From Mucor racemosus (taxonomy: Eukaryota; Mucoromycota; Mucoromycetes; Mucorales; Mucoraceae): a DNA stretch of 64,000 bases. The position numbers and the translations under genes are program-made. The first letter of the stretch is position 1. Every line of letters starts with the position of its first letter. Where the stretch lies: positions 1,984,001 through 2,048,000 of the forward strand of contig JAPEHQ010000008.1 in the NCBI GenBank assembly GCA_027405735.1. Direction: 5' to 3'. The notes beneath the pieces are model-generated. The model saw only the letters and a list, made by a program, of their open reading frames with translations. It was not told the DNA's origin and made no database searches. Positions 42,487 through 55,269 of the stretch are shown here, one piece after another.

Positions 42487-42973
42487 TAGTGATATTAAAC
42501 GAGCCGAGCCTTTTTTATGCAGCCGAGCTTTTCTCAAGGCTCGTTAAAGTTAGACGAGCTTACAAAAAAGCTCGTTCAACCTCGACGAGCTTTTTTTTGC
42601 GCGTGACTAGAGCTCGTTTACCCCAAACGAGCTTTTTTATGCAGCGACTAAAACTCATCATCTCAATGCGAGCTTTATTTTACCTTTCCAGTGACAAATA
42701 TCTAAAGTAAAGCAAACTTATGAATGTCAATTGACAATTATCTAAAGTAATAATGTCATAGCATTTACTAATTATTATTTAAATTTGAACTTTTTGAAAA
42801 GAAGTCAAAAGCTCGTCTTTCTCAAACGAGCTTTTTAAAAAAAAGTCAAAAACTCGTCTTTGTCAAACGAGCTTTTATTAAAGCTCGGCTCGAGCTCGAG
42901 TGATACAAAGCTCGGCTCGTTGTGGCGAGCTTTGGTCAAGCTCGTCCTAGGCTCGGCTCGTCTTTTATACTTA
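42487..42973. mobile_element. hAT-type MITE with dense subterminal repeats
   Basis: The 487-bp element is flanked by the 8-bp duplication CCTGTACT (42479-42486, 42974-42981) and interrupts the outer end of A4. The ends are TAGTGATATTAAACGAGCC and, inverted, TAAGTATAAAAGACGAGCC. Inside are more than 15 copies of the ACGAGC/GCTCGT word in both orientations, including a tandem pair of about 40 bp around 42805-42880. An 8-bp duplication plus short terminal and many subterminal repeats fits the hAT superfamily. There is no transposase; short open frames here run through the repeats. Confidence 0.85.
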
Positions 42974-43661
42974 CCTGTACTGCACAAAATAATTTTGTTG
43001 TGTCCAGGTGAGCTACACACTATACCCTGATGAGTTGTTGCGCCCACTGAATAATGGCTAAAAAGATAACAAGATGCACAGGGCACAACAAAAGAAACTG
43101 CACACGAGCATAACGAAAAGCCTGTATGTGTAGAATTATAGATTCTGTCCGTGTGCATAACATTAATCCCATGTGTGCATAATAGTAGAATTGCCCATAA
43201 GCACATCATTATCCCTATTTGTGCATAATAAAAAATCTGATCATGAGCATAATTAGCTGATCGTATGGGCACAAATTGGTTTATACATGAGCATCGTGCC
43301 GTTATTAAAATTTCATTGCATATTTTACTGCAATAATGGGTTTTTAAATTGCTTTTGCTTTTATTAATATAGATTATAGACAATAATACAATTGAATACG
43401 TCGGTGATGTAGAGCAATACATGCAAGAACCAATATATTTACAATTGTCATCATTTTTTGTAGATATGTTTATAGCTATAATGTTTACAGCATGAATGGT
43501 TTTTTCTTGAGCATCAACTTAAATAACACTTAATGCTTAAATTTATACCGCAAGACAAATCTAAGATTATAAATGTTACTTTATTATAACTCATAAAATT
43601 TAAACAAATTAACCTTTTTTAAACTTACTATTTTAGTTTACGATTGTCAGCTGTCAAAAGA

Positions 43662-43980
43662 GCTACAAAAATAGTAATTAAACAAAAAAAGCGTTGCGAC
43701 TACAATTATAACTCTTTGATATTTATTTAAGATATAAAGTAAAAGCAATGGTTTATGGATTACCATAGCCTTTGTGATATATATACTATTTTCTAATTCT
43801 ATTAATAATACAGTAATAAGATCTTGAAGCAAGATCTTCATGGTTTAGTTCCTAGTTTGGAAGTACCAGTGGTACAATTTGACATTTTAAAGTTTTGTGT
43901 GATTTAAAGTTATTAGATCTTAGATGTTGACTAAGATCAATTTGATTACTAAACAAACTTGGTATATGTAGTTTACTACA
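43662..43980. mobile_element. 319-bp insertion of unknown type in repeat A4
   Basis: It is flanked by AAAAGA on both sides (43656-43661, 43981-43986) and absent from the same place in A1 (near 1990) and A2 (near 26870). The ends, GCTACAAAAATAG and TAGTTTACTACA, do not form a convincing inverted repeat. It has no coding capacity. Confidence 0.55.
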
Positions 43981-45565
43981 AAAAGATTAGTTTTCAAGTA
44001 CAGTAGTATATATACAATCAAAACTATGGTAATTAGGCAAGACATTAGATTATTCTTTTTTTTTGTGTTTTCATATTATTTGAAATTTTATCACTTTCCT
44101 GGAACATTTTGTGAGTTTGTAGCTAGTTCTAGCTTTTCATTGAGTAAATATAAATATCATTGCCATCATTCGATTTGATCTGGTAATCAAGAAATAGGTC
44201 CAAAAATACTGTAGTAAATAATGATATTTGAACTTAGAATGCAGTTAAATGAAAATACCAGTCGTCTCTAATATAGACTGCTACCTATATTAAAAACATT
44301 AGTCCCTTATGTTAGAATGCGTATTCAGATACAGGAAAAGAATACCAGGTTGATAGTCTGATATGCCTTATCAAACGGTGAATATAGCCTTGGAATATGA
44401 AAACAAAAAGAGAGAAACAACACACGTAAAAAAGGGTTTTCAAGGCTTTACATTATTTAGCGCAATTAAAACCCTGTTAAATTGCACATTTCAGCCAATA
44501 TAAAAGCAGCATTACAGAGCATCAACCCATAAATTAAGCAAAATAGGCAATATCTGTTATCATAGAAACATGCATTTACTACCAGAAAAGCCGGCTATCA
44601 TATCATAGATTTATTAAAAAATTGCAAACGTAAGCCTGTAGAGCAACGCCGTAATTGAGTATTATAGCAAGATTGAATGGGTAAGTCTCGTATGCTATGG
44701 TTTATATCTAAGTTTTAAATAAAAAAGCGCTTTTTTTAAAACCTTTCTTATATTTAACCACGTACGGTCTGAAAATTAAGTTTTTGTAGCGGACATTTTC
44801 GGGACTCATTTTATCCTTACTAACACTCGTGATTTTGATAAAAAAACAGAAAAATCAAATTTTGATACCAAAATCAACGTTTAAATATATTACATTGTGA
44901 GAGAAAATTGTAGCCATGACTAATACACATTTTATAAAAGCTTAATATTAAATTTTAAGTAATGAAAATTTGCACTTTTGGCCCAAAAACGATTTTTTGA
45001 TTAAAGGATTTTCATTTAATATTTTGCAGTAAAAATGTTTCTTATTTTTATTGAGCAAATAGAGCGCTAAATTCTGTATATGTGTATATTTTTTGTTTTT
45101 ATAATTGGTAGTATAATTAACTCTAGATTCGCAAAATCAGAAAAAAAAATTAAAAAATGTCAAAATTGATAATCTGGACAAAAATAATTTTCTAAATTAA
45201 TATTCCGCTTATAAGCCTTGTAAGTCTTAAAAATAAGAGATTTTATAATACTTGAGAACTTTTTCAAAGATTTATGATGCTGTACCCACTTGATTCAAGC
45301 TTACTATTATTGTAAATATTTATACATATTAATATTGTGTAGTTGTTTATTTGATAATAGTATAGTCTTACTTTATCATTACTGCGCTAGAGGTAATTTA
45401 CATTGAGCTTTAATCTTACGTTTCCAATGTCATAAACATAGACATAGGTTTGAAATTCGTCAAGATAGGGTCTTTGTTGTCGGTTTTTTACGGTTATAAA
45501 AAATAGATTTATGATGGTTTTTGAAATGCACAAAATTTAGAATAAATATTATTGCAAGAAAAAAA

Positions 45566-46480
45566 TGTATAATTTAATAAAGAAACTTGTTAACTTAAAT
45601 CACACACAAAAATTGAAGAGAATCTTTATTTAATATCAATAATTTGGCCTACTTATATACAAATACTATATTACATTTATCCGTTAGATCAGTATTGGAT
45701 TAATTATATCTTTCTGACATTTCATGTCAGATCAATCTATTCACATTAGTAACGTAGCAAGTTTAATTTGAGATTATTATATTATACTGTATAGTTAAAT
45801 CTAACAAGTGGATATGTGTCATGAACCTGTCAGGCGTAAGTCAAAAACAATTATCTAAATCATTGTCGTATATTTTCAGGTATGATAAATAACACTTAAA
45901 AAAGAATACAATTAAAAGAGAATGAGTAATAAATCAGTTCTTTAACTGTATAATAAAAACAAGATATCGTTTATTTAGATATAAAAGTATGGCCTTTTAT
46001 ATTGATTTGACATTGAGATCCTGAGATGTAATTTAAGGGTCTATTGAACCATTAGATCTTTTTAATAGTAATCTATGAATTGACATGGATCAATAATAAT
46101 TTAACCGTTCTTGCAGGACGTGTGAGTTACCTTGTTTCAATGCTGCGCTAAATATGCTTGGATGTTGATTTGATAACTACTTGATTGATTAACCGCTGGG
46201 ATGAAGTAATCTGGTGTCATAATTGAGATCCAAGCGTTCTTGGTAATTGCTAGATTAAACTTGGTATGCTAGGAGTTTCGTATATCCGATATCAAGACTT
46301 TGCACTTCGATATACGTCGTAGTTAATAGATTGTAGTAAGATGTATTGATACTGTAGAAGGTGATAACGTATGGCACTTGGTGGCATATAACAAGTAGGC
46401 CAAATTATTGGTATTAAATAAATATTCTCTTCAGTTTTTGTGTGTGATTTAATTTAACAAGTTCCTTTATTAAATTATAT
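45566..46480. repeat. Long inverted repeat (about 88-bp arms) enclosing LTR-like B2
   Basis: The left arm (45566-45653) and right arm (46394-46480) are near-perfect inverted copies. Each carries ATCACACACAAAAA and CCAATAATTTGGCCTACT-like text, as read on one strand. About 740 bases separate them. The right arm begins exactly where B2 ends, so B2 may have inserted at the centre or junction of an older foldback structure. Confidence 0.7.
45864..46393 (+). mobile_element. LTR-like repeat B2
   Basis: The 530-bp sequence begins TGTCGTATATTTTC and ends TGGCATATAACA, closely similar to B1 (41572-42097). No clean target duplication is seen (ATCAT on the left, AGTAG on the right). It has no coding capacity. 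Confidence 0.6.
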
Positions 46481-46654
46481 ATTTTTTTTATATCAAAAGA
46501 TACTAATATAAAAATACTCTGCTAAAAGATACATTTTATTAATTCATTGATGCTTCGCATTTATATGTTTTCTAGATAGTTATATGATTATTAATATTAT
46601 TAATGAGTTGCCGGGCATTGAGATAGTTGATATGATTTGGGAACAAATCATATA

Positions 46655-47151
46655 CAGTCGTGATTCGATTTAGTGGAATCGTTGGGAGGGAGAAAAGTGT
46701 CCACTAAATCGAATTGTCCACTAAATCGAGTAAATCATTTTCCGTAATATTGGATCAAAAAATGAGAATAAAAGGGCGTTACTAGTTTATAGTATTAAAT
46801 AATATTGTTAATAAAGGCTTTTCATATTCGAGCAGCTGAATTAAACAGTAGATAAAAAGAAATTTAATAAAAAACTGAGGTAAATTAGGCACATGATTTG
46901 GTTATTCTCCATATTTCTTCTAATTTCATGGCTACCAGATCAAGCTATTACCGGCTAAATACAGTTTTATCCAATAGTATTTATATTTTATTAATATAGT
47001 GGACTGGTAGAAACGAAATTGTCCACTATCCACTGAATAGATTCAGTGGATTTAGGCAGTAAAATTATGAAAAAAAAAAGCGGGAGATTTCAAACAGTCC
47101 ATTAAATCGAAAATCCGTTATTTACGAGTCCACTAAATCGAATTAGGACTG
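46655..47151. mobile_element. Pogo/Tigger-like MITE with repeated CCACTAAATCGA motif
   Basis: The 497-bp element is flanked by TA (46653-46654, 47152-47153). The ends are CAGTCGTGATTCGATTTAG and, inverted, CAGTCCTAATTCGATTTAG. At least six copies or variants of TCCACTAAATCGA occur inside in both orientations, clustered at the two ends and in the centre. TA target sites and CAGT ends fit the Tc1/mariner-pogo group. No transposase is encoded. Confidence 0.75.
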
Positions 47152-47153
47152 TA

Positions 47154-47829
47154 TAATGGAATTTGTGGAATTGGGAATTTGTAATTGTATCATTTGGATA
47201 AGATGTAGGATTGCCTATGTTTCATAATTGCCAAGTGTTCCTGAATGTTCCTGATAGTCGCTGTTAATGCTAGTAATTATGTATGATGTCCTTCGGGGCC
47301 GCACCATGTGTACTTTGGCGCATGGTGTCGTATGAGATCAGGCTGTACAGTCGAAGCATGACATTGCTCCTAGCTGTTCGGGGCTTTTTACCAACAATCG
47401 TATTGGGTTTCCCTGAACTTGTTGCTTATTGGTCACTCTTACCCTATCTAGACTTAATAATCATCTCATGTTAGATTAAACAGGAATTTCAACAATGCTG
47501 GTGTGTCCGCGGTTTTTGGCTGGTAGGATAACCCGTGTCCCCTTTGTCCCTTTTCAAGAACCATTACCATGTCCATCTTTTCTACACATTGCTATTATTG
47601 CGTTAAATAGGAGTTATAATATATAGTGGATAACACGTTAAAAATTAATAAAACTGCCCTACTTGGCTTAACCTTAAAAAAAAATATGTATGACATTTAG
47701 TATGAGTTACTAAATGTCATGCCATGTTGGATTTTAATAGTTGTCCCTGGATTTCTACATCTGGATAAACTTCTCATATATCATTTTTCTTTCTATAATA
47801 TTTATTCTAAATATTGTGCGTTTCAATAG
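47154..47829. other. Gene-free patch of higher GC content
   Basis: About 47160-47600 is visibly richer in G and C than its surroundings, with words such as TTCGGGGCCGCACC and TGTGTCCGCGG. It has no supported open frame beyond 63 codons (47283-47474). It could be a decayed exon or a retrotransposon remnant. I do not recognise it. Confidence 0.4.
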
Positions 47830-48800
<971 letters not shown>

Positions 48801-49258
48801 ATTTTCAGATGTTTAATTACATAACAAGCCTCGCTGAATAGGCTAAAACCCAATTATATAGAGGATTCATAGATATTTTATTTTCTTAAAGATGGTTTTT
48901 TATATATTTCAAATTGATCAGTTTTCTTTAATTTGCTCGTGAATACTCTTCTAAAGCAAAAGTATGAGCATGTTTTGCTTAATTGACATAATATGCGCAA
49001 TACTTTGAACTAAATTATATAGCTCTCAAAGGGATGTCCAAGATTGATGTTATTGTAGGATATAATGCTACTGCTTTGACCAGTTTGAGCTTTTTGATTA
49101 AATATTAGTTAATAAATCTCAAAACGAACAACAAATGCAATAGAACGGGGGGAAAAAAGCACAAAAAACAAAAAAACCGATCCATTCTTGACTGTACTCT
49201 TTTATTACAATGATGTTAATGCCTAACTTTCTTCATGCACTCTATATAAATTGGCATA
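48801..49258. other. Gene-free spacer downstream of the kinase gene
   Basis: This is AT-rich sequence that includes the probable 3' untranslated region of the minus-strand kinase. No gene is seen. Confidence 0.55.
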
Positions 49259-50748
<1,490 letters not shown>

Positions 50749-50878
50749 TAAAAATGTATGGATAATTTATTTGAATTAAGATAAGAAGGAAAGAAAAAAA
50801 AAAAAAAACATATGCTTCTTTCTGATCTATTTAAACGTGAAAATATTGGGGTGACATGTACCGTATGTACGCGTGATT

Positions 50879-51952
50879 TTAAAAAAAAGGTACAGTATTC
50901 TTTAATTTACTGTAACTGTACTTTCTTACTCTTGAAAATGACAGCGAAATTATCAGAATCAGTAAGATCAACGGTAGATATATTCTCCAAATACTGGTTT
51001 TCGTAAAGGTATAGTGTTTATAATCTATGCAAGTATTGTCCAAATAAATCTTTTTCCCGGGATAATATAGCGAAATGTTTGAATATCGTTCATATGCCAA
51101 TTTACATAAATCACATTTGCCTTGTTCAAAAGAATCTAATGTTGATTTAAATCGATCTGATAATCCTTTTTCTCGATAATCAAAATAAGATTCGTATAGA
51201 TCTTTCTCTGCAAGCACCCTTTCAAGGTAATTTGCTAATTGTTTTGGATTTTGGAATTGATCCACACGTATAATGGAATGAGGATTGGGTATAAAAGGTC
51301 CATAATCGCTAGGGCCATCTACAATGGGTATTGTTCCTGCCACATATGTGTTACTGAGTTTTTCAGTAACATAATCCTTGCAATTTGAATTCTCAAACGA
51401 CAGATAAAAGTGATACTGAGATATTAAATCAACAGTTGTAGTATTGTCTGGAAAGTCTTGATTGTTCATACAGTGCCCGTAAATATCGACATCTATCCAT
51501 TTGCTTAATTCTCGAACATAATGGTGTCTATAATTGGATGCCTTGCAATTCGAAACAATCCATGCTACTGGTGTTTTTCGTTTATATCGTTGCTTATCCA
51601 AAGGCTTTTGCATTTGTTGTAGTAAATAACCCTTTTCCAAGTATCCCCACGGAAAATCAGAATCAAGTCGATATGTCATGCTGTATTGCATTTTATCTAT
51701 AATATCAGGTTGGTTTTTAGGTGCTTCTGCGTTGTGATAAACCCAGGCTCGATTCTCTTTCATAGGTGGTATATCGTTTTTATCATTCATATCAGAGGCA
51801 TGAAAAATAACTACCGAGGTATTTGATAATTGAGCTCTATCATGTGTAAATTGGCAAGTATACGGCAAACCACATTTATCAATATTGTAACCTTCCCATT
51901 GATACGTATCAAACCATTTTGTCCAATATATAATTGGAATTACTTGAACCAT
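50879..51952 (-). CDS. GT10 family alpha-1,3-fucosyltransferase with C-terminal membrane segment
   Basis: One uninterrupted exon encodes 357 residues. The diagnostic donor-binding motif YLSFENSNCKDYVTEKL, followed by NTYVAGTIPIVDGPSDYGPF, identifies the GT10 fucosyltransferase family, which moves fucose from GDP-fucose onto glycans in the Golgi. The upstream acceptor half includes MTYRLDSDFPWGY, also typical. Animal and plant members are type II proteins with an N-terminal anchor. Here the N-terminus (MVQVIPIIYWTKWFD) has no clear anchor. Instead about 20 hydrophobic residues (IYLPLILLILIISLSF) sit near the C-terminus, followed by a basic tail. Either the orientation differs or a short upstream exon is missed; I saw no good candidate. 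The stop is 130 bases from the kinase start. Confidence 0.88.
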   Translation of the reverse strand: MVQVIPIIYWTKWFDTYQWEGYNIDKCGLPYTCQFTHDRAQLSNTSVVIFHASDMNDKNDIPPMKENRAWVYHNAEAPKNQPDIIDKMQYSMTYRLDSDFPWGYLEKGYLLQQMQKPLDKQRYKRKTPVAWIVSNCKASNYRHHYVRELSKWIDVDIYGHCMNNQDFPDNTTTVDLISQYHFYLSFENSNCKDYVTEKLSNTYVAGTIPIVDGPSDYGPFIPNPHSIIRVDQFQNPKQLANYLERVLAEKDLYESYFDYREKGLSDRFKSTLDSFEQGKCDLCKLAYERYSNISLYYPGKKIYLDNTCIDYKHYTFTKTSIWRIYLPLILLILIISLSFSRVRKYSYSKLKNTVPFF

Positions 51953-52129
51953 GTTTTTTCAATAAAGAGAACAAAAAGATGAAGAAGAAAAACTGGTGTG
52001 ACATAAATAAACCGTTCGTTTTTGTGGCTGTTTGGAGCAGCTAAATATAGCAAAAGCATAACATGAAAATACTATTTAATTAATTAAAAATTCGCTTTTC
52101 TTCATATTTCTTTCTGTAAAATTATACCT

Positions 52130-52693
52130 ATGCCTCAACATACGCCACCAGGAGCATTTCCGATGCTAAATGCTAGTAAATCACATACAAACCCCAAGAG
52201 AAAAGAGCAGCATGTCAACGAGGATAGCAATCTGAGATTTAAAGCGCAAATGACTAAATTCAAAGGCTATTTCCACAAGACGGAAAAGGCGGCTACAGTG
52301 CACACAGAATTGTCTAAACGGAAAGGATTTTGGAAAAAGAAAGAAAAAACTAACGAAATAGTAATGCAACAACAAACAAATACCGTAGGAAGTTTATTTA
52401 CTATGAGTGTGCCTATTACAATATCGAATACAACTCATTATTATGGCAACAGTACTACAACAATCCCTACAGCAACATCTATAGTGCAACAATTAATCGT
52501 ATTACCACCGTTACAAGTATATGGCTTTATGTTTCTGATTGGACTTTTACTACTAGTCATTGCATTTGCTATATTACAAATACATCGAACACTATCCATA
52601 TTTCAATTAGCTGTAGATGGTCTGAAATATATTTTAGTAGGATTTACTTCTAATTCAATATCGGCCTTATCATTTCTGAAATCTTGGTTTTAA
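52130..52693 (+). CDS. Small single-pass membrane protein of unknown function
   Basis: An intronless frame of 187 residues. I do not recognise the family. The N-terminal 80 residues are strongly basic and polar (KRKGFWKKKEK). A Thr/Asn/Ser-rich section with several N-glycosylation-like sites (NTTHYYGNSTTT) follows. One confident membrane segment, VYGFMFLIGLLLLVIAFAIL, is followed by a moderately hydrophobic amphipathic tail. With the positive charge on the N-terminal side the protein could sit with its N-terminus in the cytosol, but the glycosylation-like sites argue the reverse. It lies head to head with the fucosyltransferase (177 bases) and 124 bases upstream of the carboxylase. It could be an orphan gene. 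Confidence 0.6.
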   Translation: MPQHTPPGAFPMLNASKSHTNPKRKEQHVNEDSNLRFKAQMTKFKGYFHKTEKAATVHTELSKRKGFWKKKEKTNEIVMQQQTNTVGSLFTMSVPITISNTTHYYGNSTTTIPTATSIVQQLIVLPPLQVYGFMFLIGLLLLVIAFAILQIHRTLSIFQLAVDGLKYILVGFTSNSISALSFLKSWF

Positions 52694-52817
52694 CATTTTT
52701 TTTTTTTTTGCGTGGGGAAAACAATCTTGAGTGCTGAGTCAAGTAAATTACACACATTATACATATTTAATAGACGAAATAAAAAAGTTGCATTTAATTA
52801 TACCTTTCTTAAATAAA

Positions 52818-54895
52818 ATGACAAAAATACTAATTGCAAATCGTGGTGAAATTGCCATTCGTATTATAACAGCTGCAACTGAATTAGGACTCAAAACAGT
52901 CGCTGTTTATTCAGATAATCAGGATAAATCGCATTGTTTAAGCTCTCATGAATCTATCAAATTGAAGAGTACTTTATCATTCTTGGATCCCCAACAAATT
53001 ATTGATGCAGCGAAAAGGTAATATTGATACATTGCTGGCATTATCGTATGTGTATTCATGTAATTTTGAACAGTGTAAACGCAACTGCAATTCATCCAGG
53101 TTATGGATTTTTATCCGAATCAACAGATTTAGCTAATAAATGTAAAGAATCCGGTATACTTTTCATTGGTCCATCTGCTATGTGTATTTCTTCTGTTGGA
53201 GATAAAGTATCTGCTCGTCAAGTTGCTACGGCGGCAGGTGTACCTGTAATTCCTGGTACAGAAGAGTCAATCTCTACCCCTGAACAAGTTTTTGATTTCG
53301 CAAATCAATTTGGATATCCTATCATGTTAAAGGCCCGTGATGGAGGTGGCGGTAGAGGCATTAGAATGGTGCACAATGCCCAAGAGGTGTCTGAATCTCT
53401 TCAACGTTGTATAAATGAATCTCCATCAAAGCAAGTTTTCATAGAGAAGGCTGTTACTGGCGCTAAACATATCGAGGTCCAAATTATCGGTGATAATTAT
53501 GGAAATGTTATTCATCTTTTTGAGAGAGATTGCTCAATTCAAAGACGCTACCAAAAGATATTAGAGGTATTTTCTTACAGTTGAATGTTTATTATGCCAT
53601 ATTAATATATTGTGCGCAGGTTGCCCCTTGTCCTTGTTTATCTCCTCAACTTCGAAACAATATCCATCAAGCTGCCATTCAATTGGCAAAGCACATTCAG
53701 TATAATTCTGCTGGCACAGTTGAGTTTCTTGTTCGTCCTGACGAAAATAAATTTTACTTTTTAGAAGTTAATCCTCGTATACAAGTAGAGCACACAATTT
53801 CAGAGCAAATTACGCATGTTGATATTGTTCAAACTCAAATCAGAGTTGCTTTAGGTGAAAGTCTGCAGTCTTTAGGGCTTTTACAAGATACAATCCAACC
53901 TAATCGACTCGTTTCAATTCAAGCCCGAGTCGTTGCTGAAAATCCTCTCAATAACAACATGCTTTCAGTAGGAAAGATCAATGCTGTACATTTCCCTCAA
54001 GGCCATGGTATCCGTGTTGATACCTGGATCCAGCAGGGATGCGTTGTTCTTCCTGTAAGTAGCACTGCATATCTCATCATGTCTATTTACTTATTTTTTT
54101 CTTTTTTTGTAGACATTTGATTCTCTTTTAGCTAAAATTATTGTTACTGGTCAATCTTACGAAGACGCCTTGTCTAAGTTAAGCCGTGCTCTTAAAGATA
54201 CAGTCATTGATGGTGTAGAAACAAACATCCAGTTTTTAATTGCTGTCATTTCAGATCGCACCTTCATTGGTGATCAATTATCACATGTACACATTAAATC
54301 ACTCGAAGAAAAAATGGGTGAGTTGATCACTGCAACCGTTCAATTAGAAAAACACCCGCACAAGAGGCTTGCAGTTGGTTCTTCAAGCTCTGTATTAACA
54401 GCAGCGGCTTCAATTGTACCATCGTCTGTACAATTTAAACCAGGAGATGCTTTCAATATTGAAATCAGTAATTCAGATACCAAAGCAGTTGAATCTGTAC
54501 ACTCTCTACAAATTGATTCTATCTCTACCAACAATTTCCCTGATGCATTCATTGCTCAGATTCAAACTTCCTTAACATCTATCCAGAATCCTGTATCTAT
54601 TGCATTAACTCGTAAGTCTGCTATTGGTTCACCCTCTACCTTGCGTCGAAAGGCAAATCCCCGTATCCCTACAGATATTGGTTCTCCAGTAACAGGCATG
54701 GTAGTCGAAATTAACGTCAAAGAAGGCGATGTTATTACTCTAGGTCAACAATTGTTTGTAATGAGCGCTATGAAGATGGAAACTGTTATACAAGCTTCGG
54801 CTGCTGGCACTGTAAAGACTATTTATGCAATTGCAAATGATTTGATCGATAGCGGCGATATTGTTGTCGAATTGACTAAAGACAGTAAACTTTAG
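52818..54895 (+). CDS. Biotin carboxylase with C-terminal biotin carrier domain (no carboxyltransferase)
   Basis: Four exons: 52818-53017, 53074-53566, 53620-54054, 54113-54895, giving 636 residues. Order: biotin carboxylase N-lobe ([29 protein letters not shown]), ATP-grasp with GGGGRGIR loop and [27 protein letters not shown], the biotin-carboxylase C-terminal part (ARVVAENP), a short linker, and a biotinyl domain with AMKME (Lys about 597). The enzyme should carboxylate biotin using ATP and bicarbonate. The length and absence of a carboxyltransferase match alpha subunits of acyl-CoA carboxylases (3-methylcrotonyl or propionyl type). I see no mitochondrial presequence, since the catalytic domain starts at residue 3. 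The GGGGRG loop is also seen in pyruvate carboxylase. Substrate therefore stays open. The ATG at 52818 is chosen because homology begins immediately. Confidence 0.9.
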
Positions 54896-55269
54896 AAAAG
54901 GTTCCTAAATGAAATATAGTATAATAAAGACAGATATATTAAATATATATTTGAGTGTTGTGTATCGTGGTTGATTTTCATTATTTCATAATGCTATGAC
55001 AGACTTCAGTATCACACAAATATATGCAATTTTATGTGAAACCTATTTTTACATTTGCAACCTAAAAAAAAACTTCTCAATCAATCACTATTAATTCATA
55101 TAAACCAAATAATATATTATTGTAGTTTTTAGATGATTTATATTAATAATCTAAACATTAGCTTTCACAAGATTTGTGAATTGGTTTAAAATCAGAAACT
55201 GGACCCCCTAATTATGTTATAGCACTCGATAAGCCTATTTAAGCAAAGTTGAATTCAAAAGTTTTTAAT
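54896..55269. other. Gene-free spacer
   Basis: The 3' flank of the carboxylase gene grades into repeat C5. No gene is seen. Confidence 0.55.

Larger units (their letters stand above)
42467..45450 (-). repeat. Family A repeat, copy A4, with two insertions
   Basis: This is the inverted copy, starting CACTACGGCCGACCTGT. It matches A1 block for block: motif-rich end (to about 43330), middle, the conserved CTACGG/AATTACGG block near 44650, and the end of the dynein-like exon near 45424-45448. It lacks the solo LTRs of A1 and A2 and the 2.4-kb insertion of A2, and so defines their empty sites. It carries its own hAT-type element and a 319-bp insertion. Confidence 0.85.

Noticed and set aside
42489..42710. 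73-codon frame
   Set aside because: It is wholly inside the hAT-type MITE and reads through its ACGAGC repeats.
42835..43422. 195-codon minus-strand open frame
   Set aside because: It spans the junction of the MITE and the motif-rich end of A4, so it is an accidental fusion of repeat sequence.
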